DNA of 64,000 nt, taken from the NCBI RefSeq assembly GCF_050897975.1, contig NZ_JBPAXY010000005.1, positions 310,001 through 374,000 of the forward strand, read 5' to 3'. This stretch comes from Pseudooceanicola sp050897975. Its GTDB lineage: Bacteria > Pseudomonadota > Alphaproteobacteria > Rhodobacterales > Rhodobacteraceae. Each line of letters opens with the position of its first letter. Position 1 is the stretch's first letter. Under the pieces are notes generated by a model that was not told the DNA's origin, did not search any database, and worked only from the letters and a program-made list of their open reading frames with translations. The position numbers and the translations under genes were made by a program. Below, one piece after another: positions 8,715 through 16,636 of the stretch.

Positions 8715-10199
8715 ATGAACGAGATCACCACTTTCAACGCGACCGGCGAGGATGCCGAACTGTCCAAGGCCCTGCCCCATTCGGTGGAGGCCGAACAGCA
8801 GCTTCTGGGCGCGATCCTGACCAACAACGATGTCTACGACCGCGTGGCGCAGATCATCAACGCCACCCATTTCTACGACCCGGTCCATGCCCGCATCTAC
8901 GAGATCGCGGCAGCGCGGATCGCCAAGAACCAGCTGGCCTCGCCGGTGACGCTGAAGGCCTTTCTGGGCGATGACGAGGGGCTCAAGGAACTGGGCGGCC
9001 CGGCCTATCTGGCCAAACTCGCAGGCGCGGCCGTCTCGTCCTACGCGGTGCGCGACTATGCGCAGATGATCTATGACCTGGCGATCCGGCGCGAGCTGAT
9101 CCGCCTGGGCCGCGACATTTCCGACGGCGCCGCCAAGGTCGATGTGGACAACGATCCGAAGGAACAGATCGTTCAGGCGGAACAGAAGCTTTACAAGCTG
9201 TCGGAACAGGGCACCTCGGAATCGGGCTTTGTCTCCTTCCTGAAGGCGGTGACCGATGCGGTGAACGTGGCCAATGCCGCCTATCAGCGCGAGGGCGGTC
9301 TGGCCGGTGTCTCGACCGGGCTGATCGACATGGACCGCAAGCTGGGCGGCCTGCACCCCTCTGACCTGCTGATCCTGGCCGGGCGCCCCTCGATGGGGAA
9401 AACCTCGCTGGCGACCAACATCGCCTTCAACGTCGCCAAGGCCTACAAGCGCGGCCAGCGCCACGATGGCACCATCGGCGCGGTCGAAGGCGGTGTGGTC
9501 GGCTTCTACTCTCTGGAGATGTCGGCGGAACAGCTGGCGGCGCGGATCCTGTCGGAAGCCGCCGAAGTGCCCTCGGAACAGATCCGCAAGGGCGACATGA
9601 CCGAGGAAGAGTTCCGCCGTTTCGTCGAGGCCGCCAAGTCGCTGGAGGCCTGCCCGCTTTATATCGACGACACCCCCGCCCTGCCGATCGCCCAGCTGGC
9701 GGCGCGGGCGCGGCGCCTGAAGCGGACCCATGGCCTGGACCTCTTGATCATCGACTACCTGCAACTGTGTCGCGGCACCGCCGACAACCGGGTGCAGGAG
9801 ATCGCCGAGATCTCGATGGGCATGAAGGCCATCGCGAAAGAGCTGAACATCCCCGTCATCGCCCTGTCGCAGCTGAGCCGGACGGTGGAAAGCCGCGACG
9901 ACAAGCGGCCGCAGCTGTCGGACCTGCGGGAATCGGGCTCGATCGAACAGGACGCCGACGTGGTGATGTTCGTGTTCCGCGAGGAATATTACGTCGAACG
10001 CGAGAAGCCTTCGGATGACCGGCTGGACGAAATGGCCGCCTGGCAAGAGCGGATGGAGCGCCTGCACGGCAAGGCCGAGGTGATCATCGGCAAGCAGCGT
10101 CACGGGCCGATCGGCACGGTCGAGCTGTCCTTCGAGGGCCGCTTCACCCGCTTCGGCAACCTGGTGAAACCCTGGCAGAACGACCAGGGCGGCTACTGA
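8715..10199 (+). CDS. dnaB: Replicative DNA helicase DnaB (494 aa)
   Basis: Hexameric 5'-3' helicase of the replication fork. The N-terminal domain (PHSVEAEQQLLGAIL, residues about 17-31) is the primase-binding region. The RecA-like motor has Walker A GRPSMGKTS near residue 223, Walker B LLIIDYLQL near 343, and the conserved LRESGSIEQDADVVMF (motif H4) near 404-419. No intein is present. It is a single gene, with no obvious co-transcribed partner. Confidence 0.97.
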   Translation: MNEITTFNATGEDAELSKALPHSVEAEQQLLGAILTNNDVYDRVAQIINATHFYDPVHARIYEIAAARIAKNQLASPVTLKAFLGDDEGLKELGGPAYLAKLAGAAVSSYAVRDYAQMIYDLAIRRELIRLGRDISDGAAKVDVDNDPKEQIVQAEQKLYKLSEQGTSESGFVSFLKAVTDAVNVANAAYQREGGLAGVSTGLIDMDRKLGGLHPSDLLILAGRPSMGKTSLATNIAFNVAKAYKRGQRHDGTIGAVEGGVVGFYSLEMSAEQLAARILSEAAEVPSEQIRKGDMTEEEFRRFVEAAKSLEACPLYIDDTPALPIAQLAARARRLKRTHGLDLLIIDYLQLCRGTADNRVQEIAEISMGMKAIAKELNIPVIALSQLSRTVESRDDKRPQLSDLRESGSIEQDADVVMFVFREEYYVEREKPSDDRLDEMAAWQERMERLHGKAEVIIGKQRHGPIGTVELSFEGRFTRFGNLVKPWQNDQGGY

Positions 10200-10554
10200 T
10201 CACTGATCCGGGCCGCGCCACCGCGCGCCCAAAGGTTTGATCTTCGGGACAAAGACCGGCTTTCGGGCGGCGCCTTCGGGCGCGCGCCCAGGCCGGGCCC
10301 AGCCCCTCGCGCGGCACCACGCCCGCGGGGCGATTTCGCACGCGCAGCATTCAGATATAACTTGATTGTTCAAGGAATGTGATTTGAGTCGCGCCCGAAA
10401 ATATGGACAATTGTCGAAAGACCGCAGGGCACAAGCTATCGTTAAGGCCCATTAGCTAGTTTCTTGCGCATCTCACGCGGCAGTTACCGTTCACACATGC
10501 TGCAACGCAGCACTGACGCTGGACAGGACGGCCAAAGCCACCGGACAGTTTGTC
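10200..10554. other. 355-bp gene-free region with an AT-richer core
   Basis: No gene is supported. GC-rich inverted sequence near 10255-10295 may end dnaB transcription. From about 10340 to 10510 the base composition is clearly more AT-rich than the surroundings, which fits the promoter of the following secreted-protein gene. It contains the perfect dyad CTTGA-TTGT-TCAAG at 10361-10374. The spacing of this dyad is too short for a standard FNR site. Confidence 0.5.
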
Positions 10555-11394
10555 ATGCGCCTGTTACATCTCCTCTCCCTCCTTCTTCTTCCCGCCCCGG
10601 CGCTGGCCGACGGCGCCGATCTTTTCGCCTATGACCCCACCCTGGTAGAGGTCGACGTGGAACTGGCGCTGATGGTCGACGTGTCGCGCTCGATGACCGC
10701 GAACGAGCTGGACATCCAGCGGCGCGGCTATGCGGCGGCGCTGACCTCGGAGGCGGTGCTGGGGGTGATCGGCGACGGGTTCCTGGGGCGGATCGCGGTG
10801 ACCTATGTGGAATGGGCCGGGCCCGGCTCGCACCGGGTGGTGGTCGACTGGACCACGATCGGTGATGCCGAGGAGGCCGCCTGGGTGGCCGGTCTGCTGA
10901 TGCAGGCGCGCCCCGTGGGGATGCAGCGCACCTCGATCTCCTCGGCGCTGGATTACGCCGCCGACACGCTGCACACCAATGGCTTTCAGGGGCTGCGCCG
11001 GGTGGTCGACATCTCGGGCGACGGGCCGAACAATTCGGGCGATCCGGTGGTGCCCGCCCGCGACCGGCTGCTGGCGCGGGGGGTGACGATCAACGGCCTG
11101 CCGCTGATGACCGCCGAAGGGGTCGGCTCGCGCTGGTCGATGGACGATCTGGACGCCTATTACCGCGACTGCGTGATCGGCGGCCAGGGCGCCTTCATGA
11201 TCCCGGTGCGCAGCTGGGACGAGTTCGCCGATGCGGTGCGCCGCAAGATCGTGCTGGAGATCGCCGCCGCCCGGCCCCGGGTGATCCCCGCCAGCACCGT
11301 CTTGACCCGCCCCGCCGCCGGGCGCAGCCCCGCCGCCGATTGCCTGGCGGGCGAAAAGACCTGGGAACGCTTCCGCAATCAGTGGGAGCCGTGA
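10555..11394 (+). CDS. Secreted DUF1194 protein with a von Willebrand A-like fold (279 aa)
   Basis: Predicted periplasmic protein. A Sec signal peptide (MRLLHLLSLLLLPAPALA) is cleaved near residue 18. The following VDVELALMVDVSRSMTANEL carries the MIDAS-type DxSxS metal motif of von Willebrand A domains. SGDGPNNSGDPV and VTINGLPLM further along also match the DUF1194 family. The C-terminal 45 residues are Ala/Pro/Arg-rich and end with a conserved-looking tryptophan. The function of the family is not known; metal-dependent protein binding is the likely activity. It is followed by an intrinsic terminator and is not in an operon. Confidence 0.85.
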   Translation: MRLLHLLSLLLLPAPALADGADLFAYDPTLVEVDVELALMVDVSRSMTANELDIQRRGYAAALTSEAVLGVIGDGFLGRIAVTYVEWAGPGSHRVVVDWTTIGDAEEAAWVAGLLMQARPVGMQRTSISSALDYAADTLHTNGFQGLRRVVDISGDGPNNSGDPVVPARDRLLARGVTINGLPLMTAEGVGSRWSMDDLDAYYRDCVIGGQGAFMIPVRSWDEFADAVRRKIVLEIAAARPRVIPASTVLTRPAAGRSPAADCLAGEKTWERFRNQWEP

Positions 11395-11424
11395 TCCCAG
11401 CCCCCCTTCCTCTTCTCCCAACCT

Positions 11425-11449
11425 GGCCGCCCTTCGGGGCGGCCTTTTC
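11425..11449 (+). terminator. Intrinsic terminator after the DUF1194 gene
   Basis: GGCCGCCC (11425-11432) pairs with GGGCGGCC (11437-11444) over TTCG, followed by TTTTCT. The tetraloop and T run are typical. Confidence 0.85.
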
Positions 11450-11473
11450 TGTGCCCGGGTCGGATACGACGAA

Positions 11474-11508
11474 GGGCCGGACATGACGTCCGGCCCTTTT
11501 CGTCTTTT
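11474..11508. terminator. Hairpin between convergent transcription units
   Basis: GGGCCGGAC (11474-11482) and GTCCGGCCC (11488-11496) form a 9-bp stem with T-rich sequence on the + side (TTTTCGTCTTTT). It lies between the convergent DUF1194 and DUF2892 genes and can back up termination of the + strand transcript. On the minus side the T run is poor. Confidence 0.65.
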
Positions 11509-11544
11509 GCGGCGCGGCCCCAGGCTGGGGCCAGGGCCGATCCC

Positions 11545-11754
11545 TTAGCAGTCCTTGCAGGTCTTCAGGCCGACAAGGCTGTAAAGCGGGCAGTTGCCGA
11601 CCAGGGCGGTCACCACCATGACGACGGCCACGATCAGCGCCAGCCAGTGCAGCAGGCCAGCGGCGGCCACGGCGCTGCCGAAGGCCAGGTAGACCAGCAC
11701 CGCGGCGATCACCAGACGCAGGATGCGGTCGAGTTTTCCCATGTTCACGGACAT
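11545..11754 (-). CDS. Small DUF2892 (YgaP-like transmembrane) protein (69 aa)
   Basis: Inner-membrane miniprotein with two predicted spans (ILRLVIAAVLVYLAFG and ALIVAVVMVVTALVG) followed by a cysteine-bearing tail, GNCPLYSLVGLKTCKDC. This is the domain found at the C-terminus of E. coli YgaP, where it is fused to a rhodanese; here it stands alone. I start it at 11754 because GGAAAGGAGTTCGAT lies just upstream; a longer frame from 11835 would run into the regulator gene's end. A perfect palindrome (operator A) lies 61 bp upstream. Known YgaP biology and the SQR nearby suggest a sulfur-related role; that is inference. Confidence 0.8.
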   Translation of the reverse strand: MSVNMGKLDRILRLVIAAVLVYLAFGSAVAAAGLLHWLALIVAVVMVVTALVGNCPLYSLVGLKTCKDC

Positions 11755-11814
11755 ATCGAACTCCTTTCCGGAATGTCTAAGGCGCCAGAGTGCCACAAAT
11801 GCCGCCCCGCGCAC

Positions 11815-11829
11815 GGTGACAAGGTCACC
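11815..11829. promoter_or_regulatory. Palindrome A, GGTGAC-AAG-GTCACC
   Basis: Perfect 15-bp palindrome in the 97-bp gap between the regulator gene (stop at 11852) and the DUF2892 gene (start at 11754). It matches sites B1, B2 and C, all ahead of genes of the same respiratory block. Proposed operator of the Crp/Fnr-type regulators in this block. Confidence 0.6.
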
Positions 11830-11851
11830 AAACACAGGGCAAAGGCGGCCC

Positions 11852-12562
11852 CTAGCGCTCGCCGCCGCGCGCCAGCCGGTCCAGGGCCTCGCGGTCCAGC
11901 AGACAGACCGCGCCGCGCGCCTGTTTCACCAGGCCGCGTTTCTGGAAATCCGACAACAGGCGGCTGATCACCTCGCGCGCGGTGCCCAGTTCGGTGCCCA
12001 GCACCTGGTGGGTGGCATGGACCACCCCGTCGGCATCGGCCAGTTCGATCAGCCGCCCCGCCAGGCGCACATCCAGCCGCTGAAAGACGATGTCGTCGAT
12101 CAGGGTGAACAGGTCGGTGATGCGGCGCGCATAGGCGCGAAAGACAAACTCGCGGAAGACCTTGCTTTCGGCCACCAGCGTGTCGAAGGTGCCGCGCGGG
12201 ATCTCGGCGGCCAGAACCGGCGTCTCGGCCACGCCGGTGGTGGCGTAATCCTCGAAGGCCAGCATACAGGCGGTGGTCAGCACGCAGCTTTCGCCCGCGT
12301 TGACCCGGTAAAGGAAGACCTCGCGCCCCTGGTCCGAGCTTTGCTGCACCCGCACCGTGCCCGACAGCAGCAAAAGCAGGCGGTCGGCCTCCTGCCCCGG
12401 TTCGAACAGCACCGCGCCCTCGGGAAAGCGGCGGACGCGGCTGCCGCGCGACAGGCGGGTGCGGGTCTCTTCGGGCAGGGATTTCAGCCCGTTGAACCGG
12501 TCGATCCAATTGGTCAGGCTGGCCTCGTCGGCCTCGGCGTCGGGATTGGCTATCTGGCTCAT
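11852..12562 (-). CDS. Crp/Fnr-family regulator without an FNR iron-sulfur motif (236 aa)
   Basis: Transcription factor with an N-terminal cyclic-nucleotide-binding-like beta roll (VLFEPGQEADRLLLLLSGTVRV, residues about 51-72), a long dimer helix, and a C-terminal winged helix with recognition segment TAREVISR at 194-201. The FNR-type N-terminal cysteine cluster is absent. Two cysteines, C93 and C99 in SCVLTTACM, lie in the sensory domain and could be a thiol sensor. The ATG at 12562 is preferred; a GTG at 12583 would overlap the upstream gene. It begins 7 bp after the SLAC1-family gene, so it is the distal gene of the SQR operon. It probably controls the block through the GTGAC-N3-GTCAC sites (inference). 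Confidence 0.88.
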   Translation of the reverse strand: MSQIANPDAEADEASLTNWIDRFNGLKSLPEETRTRLSRGSRVRRFPEGAVLFEPGQEADRLLLLLSGTVRVQQSSDQGREVFLYRVNAGESCVLTTACMLAFEDYATTGVAETPVLAAEIPRGTFDTLVAESKVFREFVFRAYARRITDLFTLIDDIVFQRLDVRLAGRLIELADADGVVHATHQVLGTELGTAREVISRLLSDFQKRGLVKQARGAVCLLDREALDRLARGGER

Positions 12563-12569
12563 CTCCGTC

Positions 12570-13538
12570 TTACTCCGGTACACAGATCTGATGGGCGGCG
12601 GCGGCCCGCGCGGTGCGCAGGATCAGCGCCAGGATCGTCACCACCAGCGCTGCCAGCAGGACATAGCCCAGCCCCTGATGGAAGCCCGAGCCGGTCAGCG
12701 CGGCAAAGCGGAAACTGGCCGTGGTGATCGCCGCCAGCGGGAAGGACAGCGCCCAGAAGCTGAGCGCGAAGGGCAGTTTCAGCAGCGCGGGGATCTGGAT
12801 CGCCACCAGGGCGGCGAAGAAATAGCCCGCGTTCAGCAGGATCCGCGCCATGGCGTCCAACTGGCCGCCGTGCAGTTGCACCCAGGCCAGAAAGCCCACG
12901 GCGGGCGGAGCCACCAGGATCACCAGCGTCGGGCGCAGCTTGCCCGGCAGCGGGTCGTGAAAGATCAGCCGGTTGAAGACCAGCGTCAGCAGCACGACCC
13001 AAAAGAGGATCCCCACGGCGAAGAAATACCAGCTGAGTTCCACATAGCCGAGCGGCACCCCCGCCAGCGGCGCGATGACATTGCCCACGGCCGGAATGAA
13101 CCAGGCGGGCGACAGCTGGCCGGGGCCAAAGGCCCGGGCCGAGATCCAGGCCGAGATGACCACCAGCGTCAGCACCGCCTGCACCGCCACGCCGACCAGC
13201 CAGACGCCCTCTGCCGCGCCGGGCGAGACCTCGCGCAGGAAGGTGGCCAGCAGGATCAGCGAGATCGAGGTGGCCGGAAAGAAGGCCAGCCGCACCGGGT
13301 GGTGCCATTCGGCCTTCAGCGCGTCCCAGTGCAGCAGGGCCTTGGCCGCCAGGGCCAGGGCCAGCGCGGCAAAGACCACCAGCGCCCCCAGGCCCACCCA
13401 ATGGGCGGGGGCGGCAAAGCCGCCTGCGTGCAGGGCCAGGGCCAGACCGAACAGGCCCATGGACATACCGAAGAAGGAGATCGGGAAATGCTCCAGCCGC
13501 GAGTGTTGCGGCGCGGGGCTGCTGGTGGTCTCGCTCAT
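12570..13538 (-). CDS. SLAC1/TehA-family membrane transporter (322 aa)
   Basis: Multi-span membrane protein with about ten hydrophobic helices and the SLAC1/TDT opening HFPISFFGMSMGLFGLALAL near residue 17. The family includes anion channels, dicarboxylate carriers, tellurite-resistance TehA and the yeast sulfite pump Ssu1. Here it overlaps the DUF5368 gene upstream by 4 bp and precedes the Crp/Fnr-type regulator by 7 bp, in one operon with the sulfide:quinone oxidoreductase. Export of an anionic sulfur product such as sulfite is therefore plausible, but I see no residue that fixes the substrate. The label tellurite resistance should not be taken literally. Confidence 0.82.
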   Translation of the reverse strand: MSETTSSPAPQHSRLEHFPISFFGMSMGLFGLALALHAGGFAAPAHWVGLGALVVFAALALALAAKALLHWDALKAEWHHPVRLAFFPATSISLILLATFLREVSPGAAEGVWLVGVAVQAVLTLVVISAWISARAFGPGQLSPAWFIPAVGNVIAPLAGVPLGYVELSWYFFAVGILFWVVLLTLVFNRLIFHDPLPGKLRPTLVILVAPPAVGFLAWVQLHGGQLDAMARILLNAGYFFAALVAIQIPALLKLPFALSFWALSFPLAAITTASFRFAALTGSGFHQGLGYVLLAALVVTILALILRTARAAAAHQICVPE

Positions 13539-13891
13539 TCCTCGTCCCTCCGTCCGGTCAGCAGGGATTGCGCGGTATAGACCAGGATCGCCATGCCGAT
13601 GGCGCCCAGAACGGCCACACCCAGCAGGACGATCAGGTCGATCGGCCCGCCGATATCCTCGAACCCGGAATGGGTCATCGCCTGGACGAAGATCACCGCC
13701 GCCACGGCGCCCACGGGCATGGACAGCTGCGCCAGCAGGAACTTGCGCCAGCTGACCGCGCGGTCGCGGATCAGCACGTAGAGATAGGCCAGCGTCACCA
13801 CGGCGGCGACGGCGACCATGACCCAGAAAAGCCCGCGTCCGAAGATCTCTTCGAAGACGGCGATCAGGGTGCTGAACGTCATATCCTTCAT
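13535..13891 (-). CDS. DUF5368-type small membrane protein (118 aa)
   Basis: Three predicted membrane helices: near residues 18-40 (LFWVMVAVAAVVTLAYLYVL), 52-70 (AQLSMPVGAVAAVIFVQAM) and 82-110 (DLIVLLGVAVLGAIGMAILV), with a short amphipathic N-terminus. I assign it to the DUF5368 family from memory of similar small proteins beside sulfide-oxidising flavoproteins. No function is known. It starts 12 bp after the SQR stop and overlaps the SLAC1-family gene by 4 bp, so it is made with both. It might be a membrane anchor or partner of SQR or the channel. Confidence 0.65.
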   Translation of the reverse strand: MKDMTFSTLIAVFEEIFGRGLFWVMVAVAAVVTLAYLYVLIRDRAVSWRKFLLAQLSMPVGAVAAVIFVQAMTHSGFEDIGGPIDLIVLLGVAVLGAIGMAILVYTAQSLLTGRRDEE

Positions 13892-13903
13892 GTCGTGTCC
13901 TCC

Positions 13904-15205
13904 TCAGGCGCGGCCGCGCAGCATGGCGTTATAGGTGGCCTTCAACGCGACTTCCTTCATCAGCCAGCTGATCCACAGCTCTTCCAGGGGTGCGATGACA
14001 CCGGGGAAGCTGGGGGTCAGGTTGTTGTGATAGTCGAACTCGACCAGCATGGCCCGACCGACGCGGGTGATCATCGGGCAAGAGGTGTAGCCGTCGTAGT
14101 AACCGGTGCCCTCCTTGCCTTCGATGGCGGCGACCAGGTGATCCTCGACCACCGGCACCTGCCATTTGACGCTCGCCGCCGTCTTGCCCTTGGGCACGCC
14201 CGCCACATCGCCCAGGGCGAAGATATCGGGGTAACGCAGGTGGCGCAGGTTATGCATGTCGACCTCGGCCCAGCCCTGATCAACCCATTTGTCAGCCCAG
14301 GCGAGGCCCGATTGCACCACGAAATCCGGCGCGCGTTGCGGCGGGATGACGTGCAGATAGTCGTAATCGCGTTCCTCCAGCCCGGTTTCGGTGCGGAAGG
14401 TGGCGCGTTTGGCGCCCGGCTCGACCGAGACCAGCGTCGATTGCATCATCGTGTCGATGCCGCGATCCTCGAAGAGCATCCGCACCTTCTCGGCCACGAT
14501 CGGCACGCCAAAGAGGCTGCCCTGGGGCGCGGCATAGACCACCTCGCGGCCGGTGCCGTTGCGCTTGGCGATGTCGTCGATCAGGAAGGTGTGCTTCAGC
14601 GGCGCACCGGCGCATTTCATCTCGGTCGCGGGGCGGGTGAAGATCCCCACGCCGCCTTCCTCGGTGAACCGGCCCGCGGCCTGCCAGGTCTTGGCGGCGT
14701 ATTCGGGCCCGGCGTAGAGGGCGCCGATGCCGTCGCGGCCCACCAGATCCAGCGAGAAGCCCTCGATCGCGTCATGGTCCAGCACCAGGCCCGGCGCCAC
14801 GACCAGCCAGTCGTACTCCAGAACCTCGCCGCGTTCGGTGGCCACGGTCTTGGCCTCGGGATCGACGGCGGCGACCCGGTCGGGCACCAGCTCGACCCCG
14901 TCGGGCAGCCAGTCGGTGGTCTTCGACACCACGTAGTCGGCCGGTTTCAGACCCGTCGCCACCAGCGACAGGCCGGGCTGGTACAGGTGGTCGCGGCGCG
15001 GGTCGATCAGGGTGATCTTCGCGCCTTCCAGCCGTCGCACCAGGCGGTTGGCCAGGGCGGTGCCGGCGGCCCCTGCCCCGATGATGACGATCCGGGCATT
15101 GGTCGACACCGGATCGGGCTGCGGCGCGGCGCTTGCGGCCTGGGCCCCCAGCCCGGCGGTCGCCCCAAGCGCCGCCAGTTTCAGGAAATCTCTGCGGTCT
15201 ACCAT
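13904..15205 (-). CDS. sqr: Sulfide:quinone oxidoreductase, mitochondrial-like type, with Tat signal (433 aa)
   Basis: FAD enzyme that oxidises sulfide and reduces membrane quinone. A Tat signal (DRRDFLKLAALG, then AQAASAAP) spans residues 3-27, so the mature protein is likely periplasmic. The FAD-binding loop is IVIIGAGAAGTALANRL (39-55). Only two cysteines are present, C198 in MKCAGAPLK and C376 in DGYTSCPMIT, which are the redox pair of the SQR family. The C-terminal stretch DGYTSCPMI...VEFDY...YNAMLRG resembles human SQOR, so I place it in the mitochondrial-like group. The ATG at 15205 has GGAAGGAGGAGG upstream. It lies 117 bp after cydX and heads DUF5368-SLAC1-regulator. Confidence 0.9.
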   Translation of the reverse strand: MVDRRDFLKLAALGATAGLGAQAASAAPQPDPVSTNARIVIIGAGAAGTALANRLVRRLEGAKITLIDPRRDHLYQPGLSLVATGLKPADYVVSKTTDWLPDGVELVPDRVAAVDPEAKTVATERGEVLEYDWLVVAPGLVLDHDAIEGFSLDLVGRDGIGALYAGPEYAAKTWQAAGRFTEEGGVGIFTRPATEMKCAGAPLKHTFLIDDIAKRNGTGREVVYAAPQGSLFGVPIVAEKVRMLFEDRGIDTMMQSTLVSVEPGAKRATFRTETGLEERDYDYLHVIPPQRAPDFVVQSGLAWADKWVDQGWAEVDMHNLRHLRYPDIFALGDVAGVPKGKTAASVKWQVPVVEDHLVAAIEGKEGTGYYDGYTSCPMITRVGRAMLVEFDYHNNLTPSFPGVIAPLEELWISWLMKEVALKATYNAMLRGRA

Positions 15206-15322
15206 ACCGACCCCTCCTCCTTCCAAAAGGGACAGGGCCGTCTGCGCGGCCCCCGTCCAGTCAATGAGATGTGCCCCGGCCGACCCCGTCCCCACGGGGG
15301 ATGCCGGCCGGGGCGGTTCGCG

Positions 15323-15451
15323 TCAGCGGCCCGCGGCCTCGTCATGTTCGTCGGCCAGACGGCGGTCGCGCTGCATTTCCAGCCACATGGCGTTCATCAC
15401 GGCGAAGATGGCGGCCAGCGGAAGGCCCAGAAGCCAGGCAAAATACCACAT
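15323..15451 (-). CDS. cydX: Cytochrome bd oxidase small subunit CydX (42 aa)
   Basis: Short gene easily missed: the protein begins MWYFAWLLGLPLAAIFAVMN, one membrane helix, followed by a charged tail (EMQRDRRLADEHDEAAGR). CydX stabilises the CydAB haem site in known bd oxidases, and the Trp-Tyr-Phe-Ala-Trp start with a Leu-Gly core is the family signature. The ATG at 15451 is 19 bp beyond the cydB stop, on the same strand, where cydX is expected. I see no frameshift. Confidence is high because position, length and sequence agree. Confidence 0.9.
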   Translation of the reverse strand: MWYFAWLLGLPLAAIFAVMNAMWLEMQRDRRLADEHDEAAGR

Positions 15452-15470
15452 TTGATCTGTTCCTTTCGTG

Positions 15471-16631
15471 TCAGTAGCTGTGCGACGGGCCGGTCACGTC
15501 ATCTTCGGTCACCTTGCCCCAGAGGACTTTGTAGACCCAGGCGGTATAGGCCAGGATCAGCGGCATGAAGATCAGCGCGCAGACCAGCATGATGAACAGC
15601 GTGCGGTGCGAGGACGAGGCGTCCCAGACGGTCAGCGACGAGTTCGGATCCACCGTGGACGGCAGGATGAAGGGGAACATCGTCAGCCCGACCGAGCTGA
15701 TGACACCCAGGATCCCCAGCTTCGAGAAGAGCAGGGTCGAGACCTCGCGCTGCGACCGCAGGCCCAGCACCGCCAGCACCATGCCAAGGAAGCCAAGCGC
15801 GGGCGCGATGGCGATCCAGGGCCGCTCGGCATAGGCCGAAAGCCAGGAACCGCCGCGCGCGACCTCGCTGTAAAGCGGGTTCGACGGGCCATTGGCCGCC
15901 ACCTCGGAGGTGATGGTAAACCCGTCCACCCCGAAGGCCAGCCAGACACCGGCCAGGGCATAGGCCACGATGGCGACGATCCCCGCGACAGACCCCATGC
16001 GACGGGCCCGGGCGTTGATCTCGCCTTCGGTCTTCAGGGCCAGCCAGGCGGCGCCATGCATCATCAGCATGGCGAAGCTGACCACGCCCGACAGGATCGC
16101 GAAGGGCCGCAGCAGACCCAGGAACTTGCCGTAGAAGGTGCCGTCATACATCGGCATCAGCAGGTCGTTCAGGTGGAAGGGCACGCCCAGCATGGCATTG
16201 CCCACGGCCACCCCGAAGAGCAGCGCCGGACCGGCCCCGCCGACGAACAGCGCCCAGTCCCAGCCCGAGCGCCAGCGCGCGCTTTCGCGTTTCGAGCGGT
16301 ACTTGAACCCCACGGGCCGCAGGATGAAACAGGCCAGCACGGCGAACATCGCCAGGTAGAAGCCCGAGAAGCTGACCGCGTAAAGCGGCGGCCAGGCGGC
16401 GAAGATGGCGCCGCCGCCCAGGATGAACCACACCTGGTTGCCTTCCCAGACCGGGCCGACGGTGTTGATCACCACCCGGCGTTCCACATCGGTCTTGGCC
16501 ACGAAGGGCAGCAGCGCGCCGACCCCCATGTCGAAACCGTCGGTCAGGGCAAAGCCGATCAGAAGGACGCCCAGAAGCACCCACCAGATCACCCGCAGCA
16601 CGTCATAGCTGATAAGTTCGAAAAGGATCAT
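15471..16631 (-). CDS. cydB: Cytochrome bd quinol oxidase subunit II (386 aa)
   Basis: Second subunit of the bd-type quinol oxidase of the inner membrane. The sequence has the family features: N-terminal ISYDVLRVIWWVLLGVLLIGFALTDGFDMGVG with the conserved acidic residues of the proton path, WEGNQVWFILGGGAIFAAWP, and about eight further hydrophobic helices. Length is normal. The start is 5 bp after the cydA stop and cydX follows after 19 bp, so cydABX are one unit. Confidence 0.97.
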   Translation of the reverse strand: MILFELISYDVLRVIWWVLLGVLLIGFALTDGFDMGVGALLPFVAKTDVERRVVINTVGPVWEGNQVWFILGGGAIFAAWPPLYAVSFSGFYLAMFAVLACFILRPVGFKYRSKRESARWRSGWDWALFVGGAGPALLFGVAVGNAMLGVPFHLNDLLMPMYDGTFYGKFLGLLRPFAILSGVVSFAMLMMHGAAWLALKTEGEINARARRMGSVAGIVAIVAYALAGVWLAFGVDGFTITSEVAANGPSNPLYSEVARGGSWLSAYAERPWIAIAPALGFLGMVLAVLGLRSQREVSTLLFSKLGILGVISSVGLTMFPFILPSTVDPNSSLTVWDASSSHRTLFIMLVCALIFMPLILAYTAWVYKVLWGKVTEDDVTGPSHSY

Positions 16632-16636
16632 GGTTC

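Noticed and set aside
10361..10374. FNR-type site CTTGATTGTTCAAG
   Set aside because: The gap between TTGA and TCAA is 4 bp, whereas FNR sites have 6; and the gene ahead (DUF1194) is not respiratory. Kept only as a dyad.
11754..11835. N-terminal extension of the DUF2892 protein to 96 aa
   Set aside because: The extension would cover operator A and has no family similarity; a clear GGAAAGGAG ribosome site supports the start at 11754.
12570..13538. Tellurite resistance function for the SLAC1-family gene
   Set aside because: The name comes from a broad family. No other tellurite genes are present and the operon is about sulfide and respiration.
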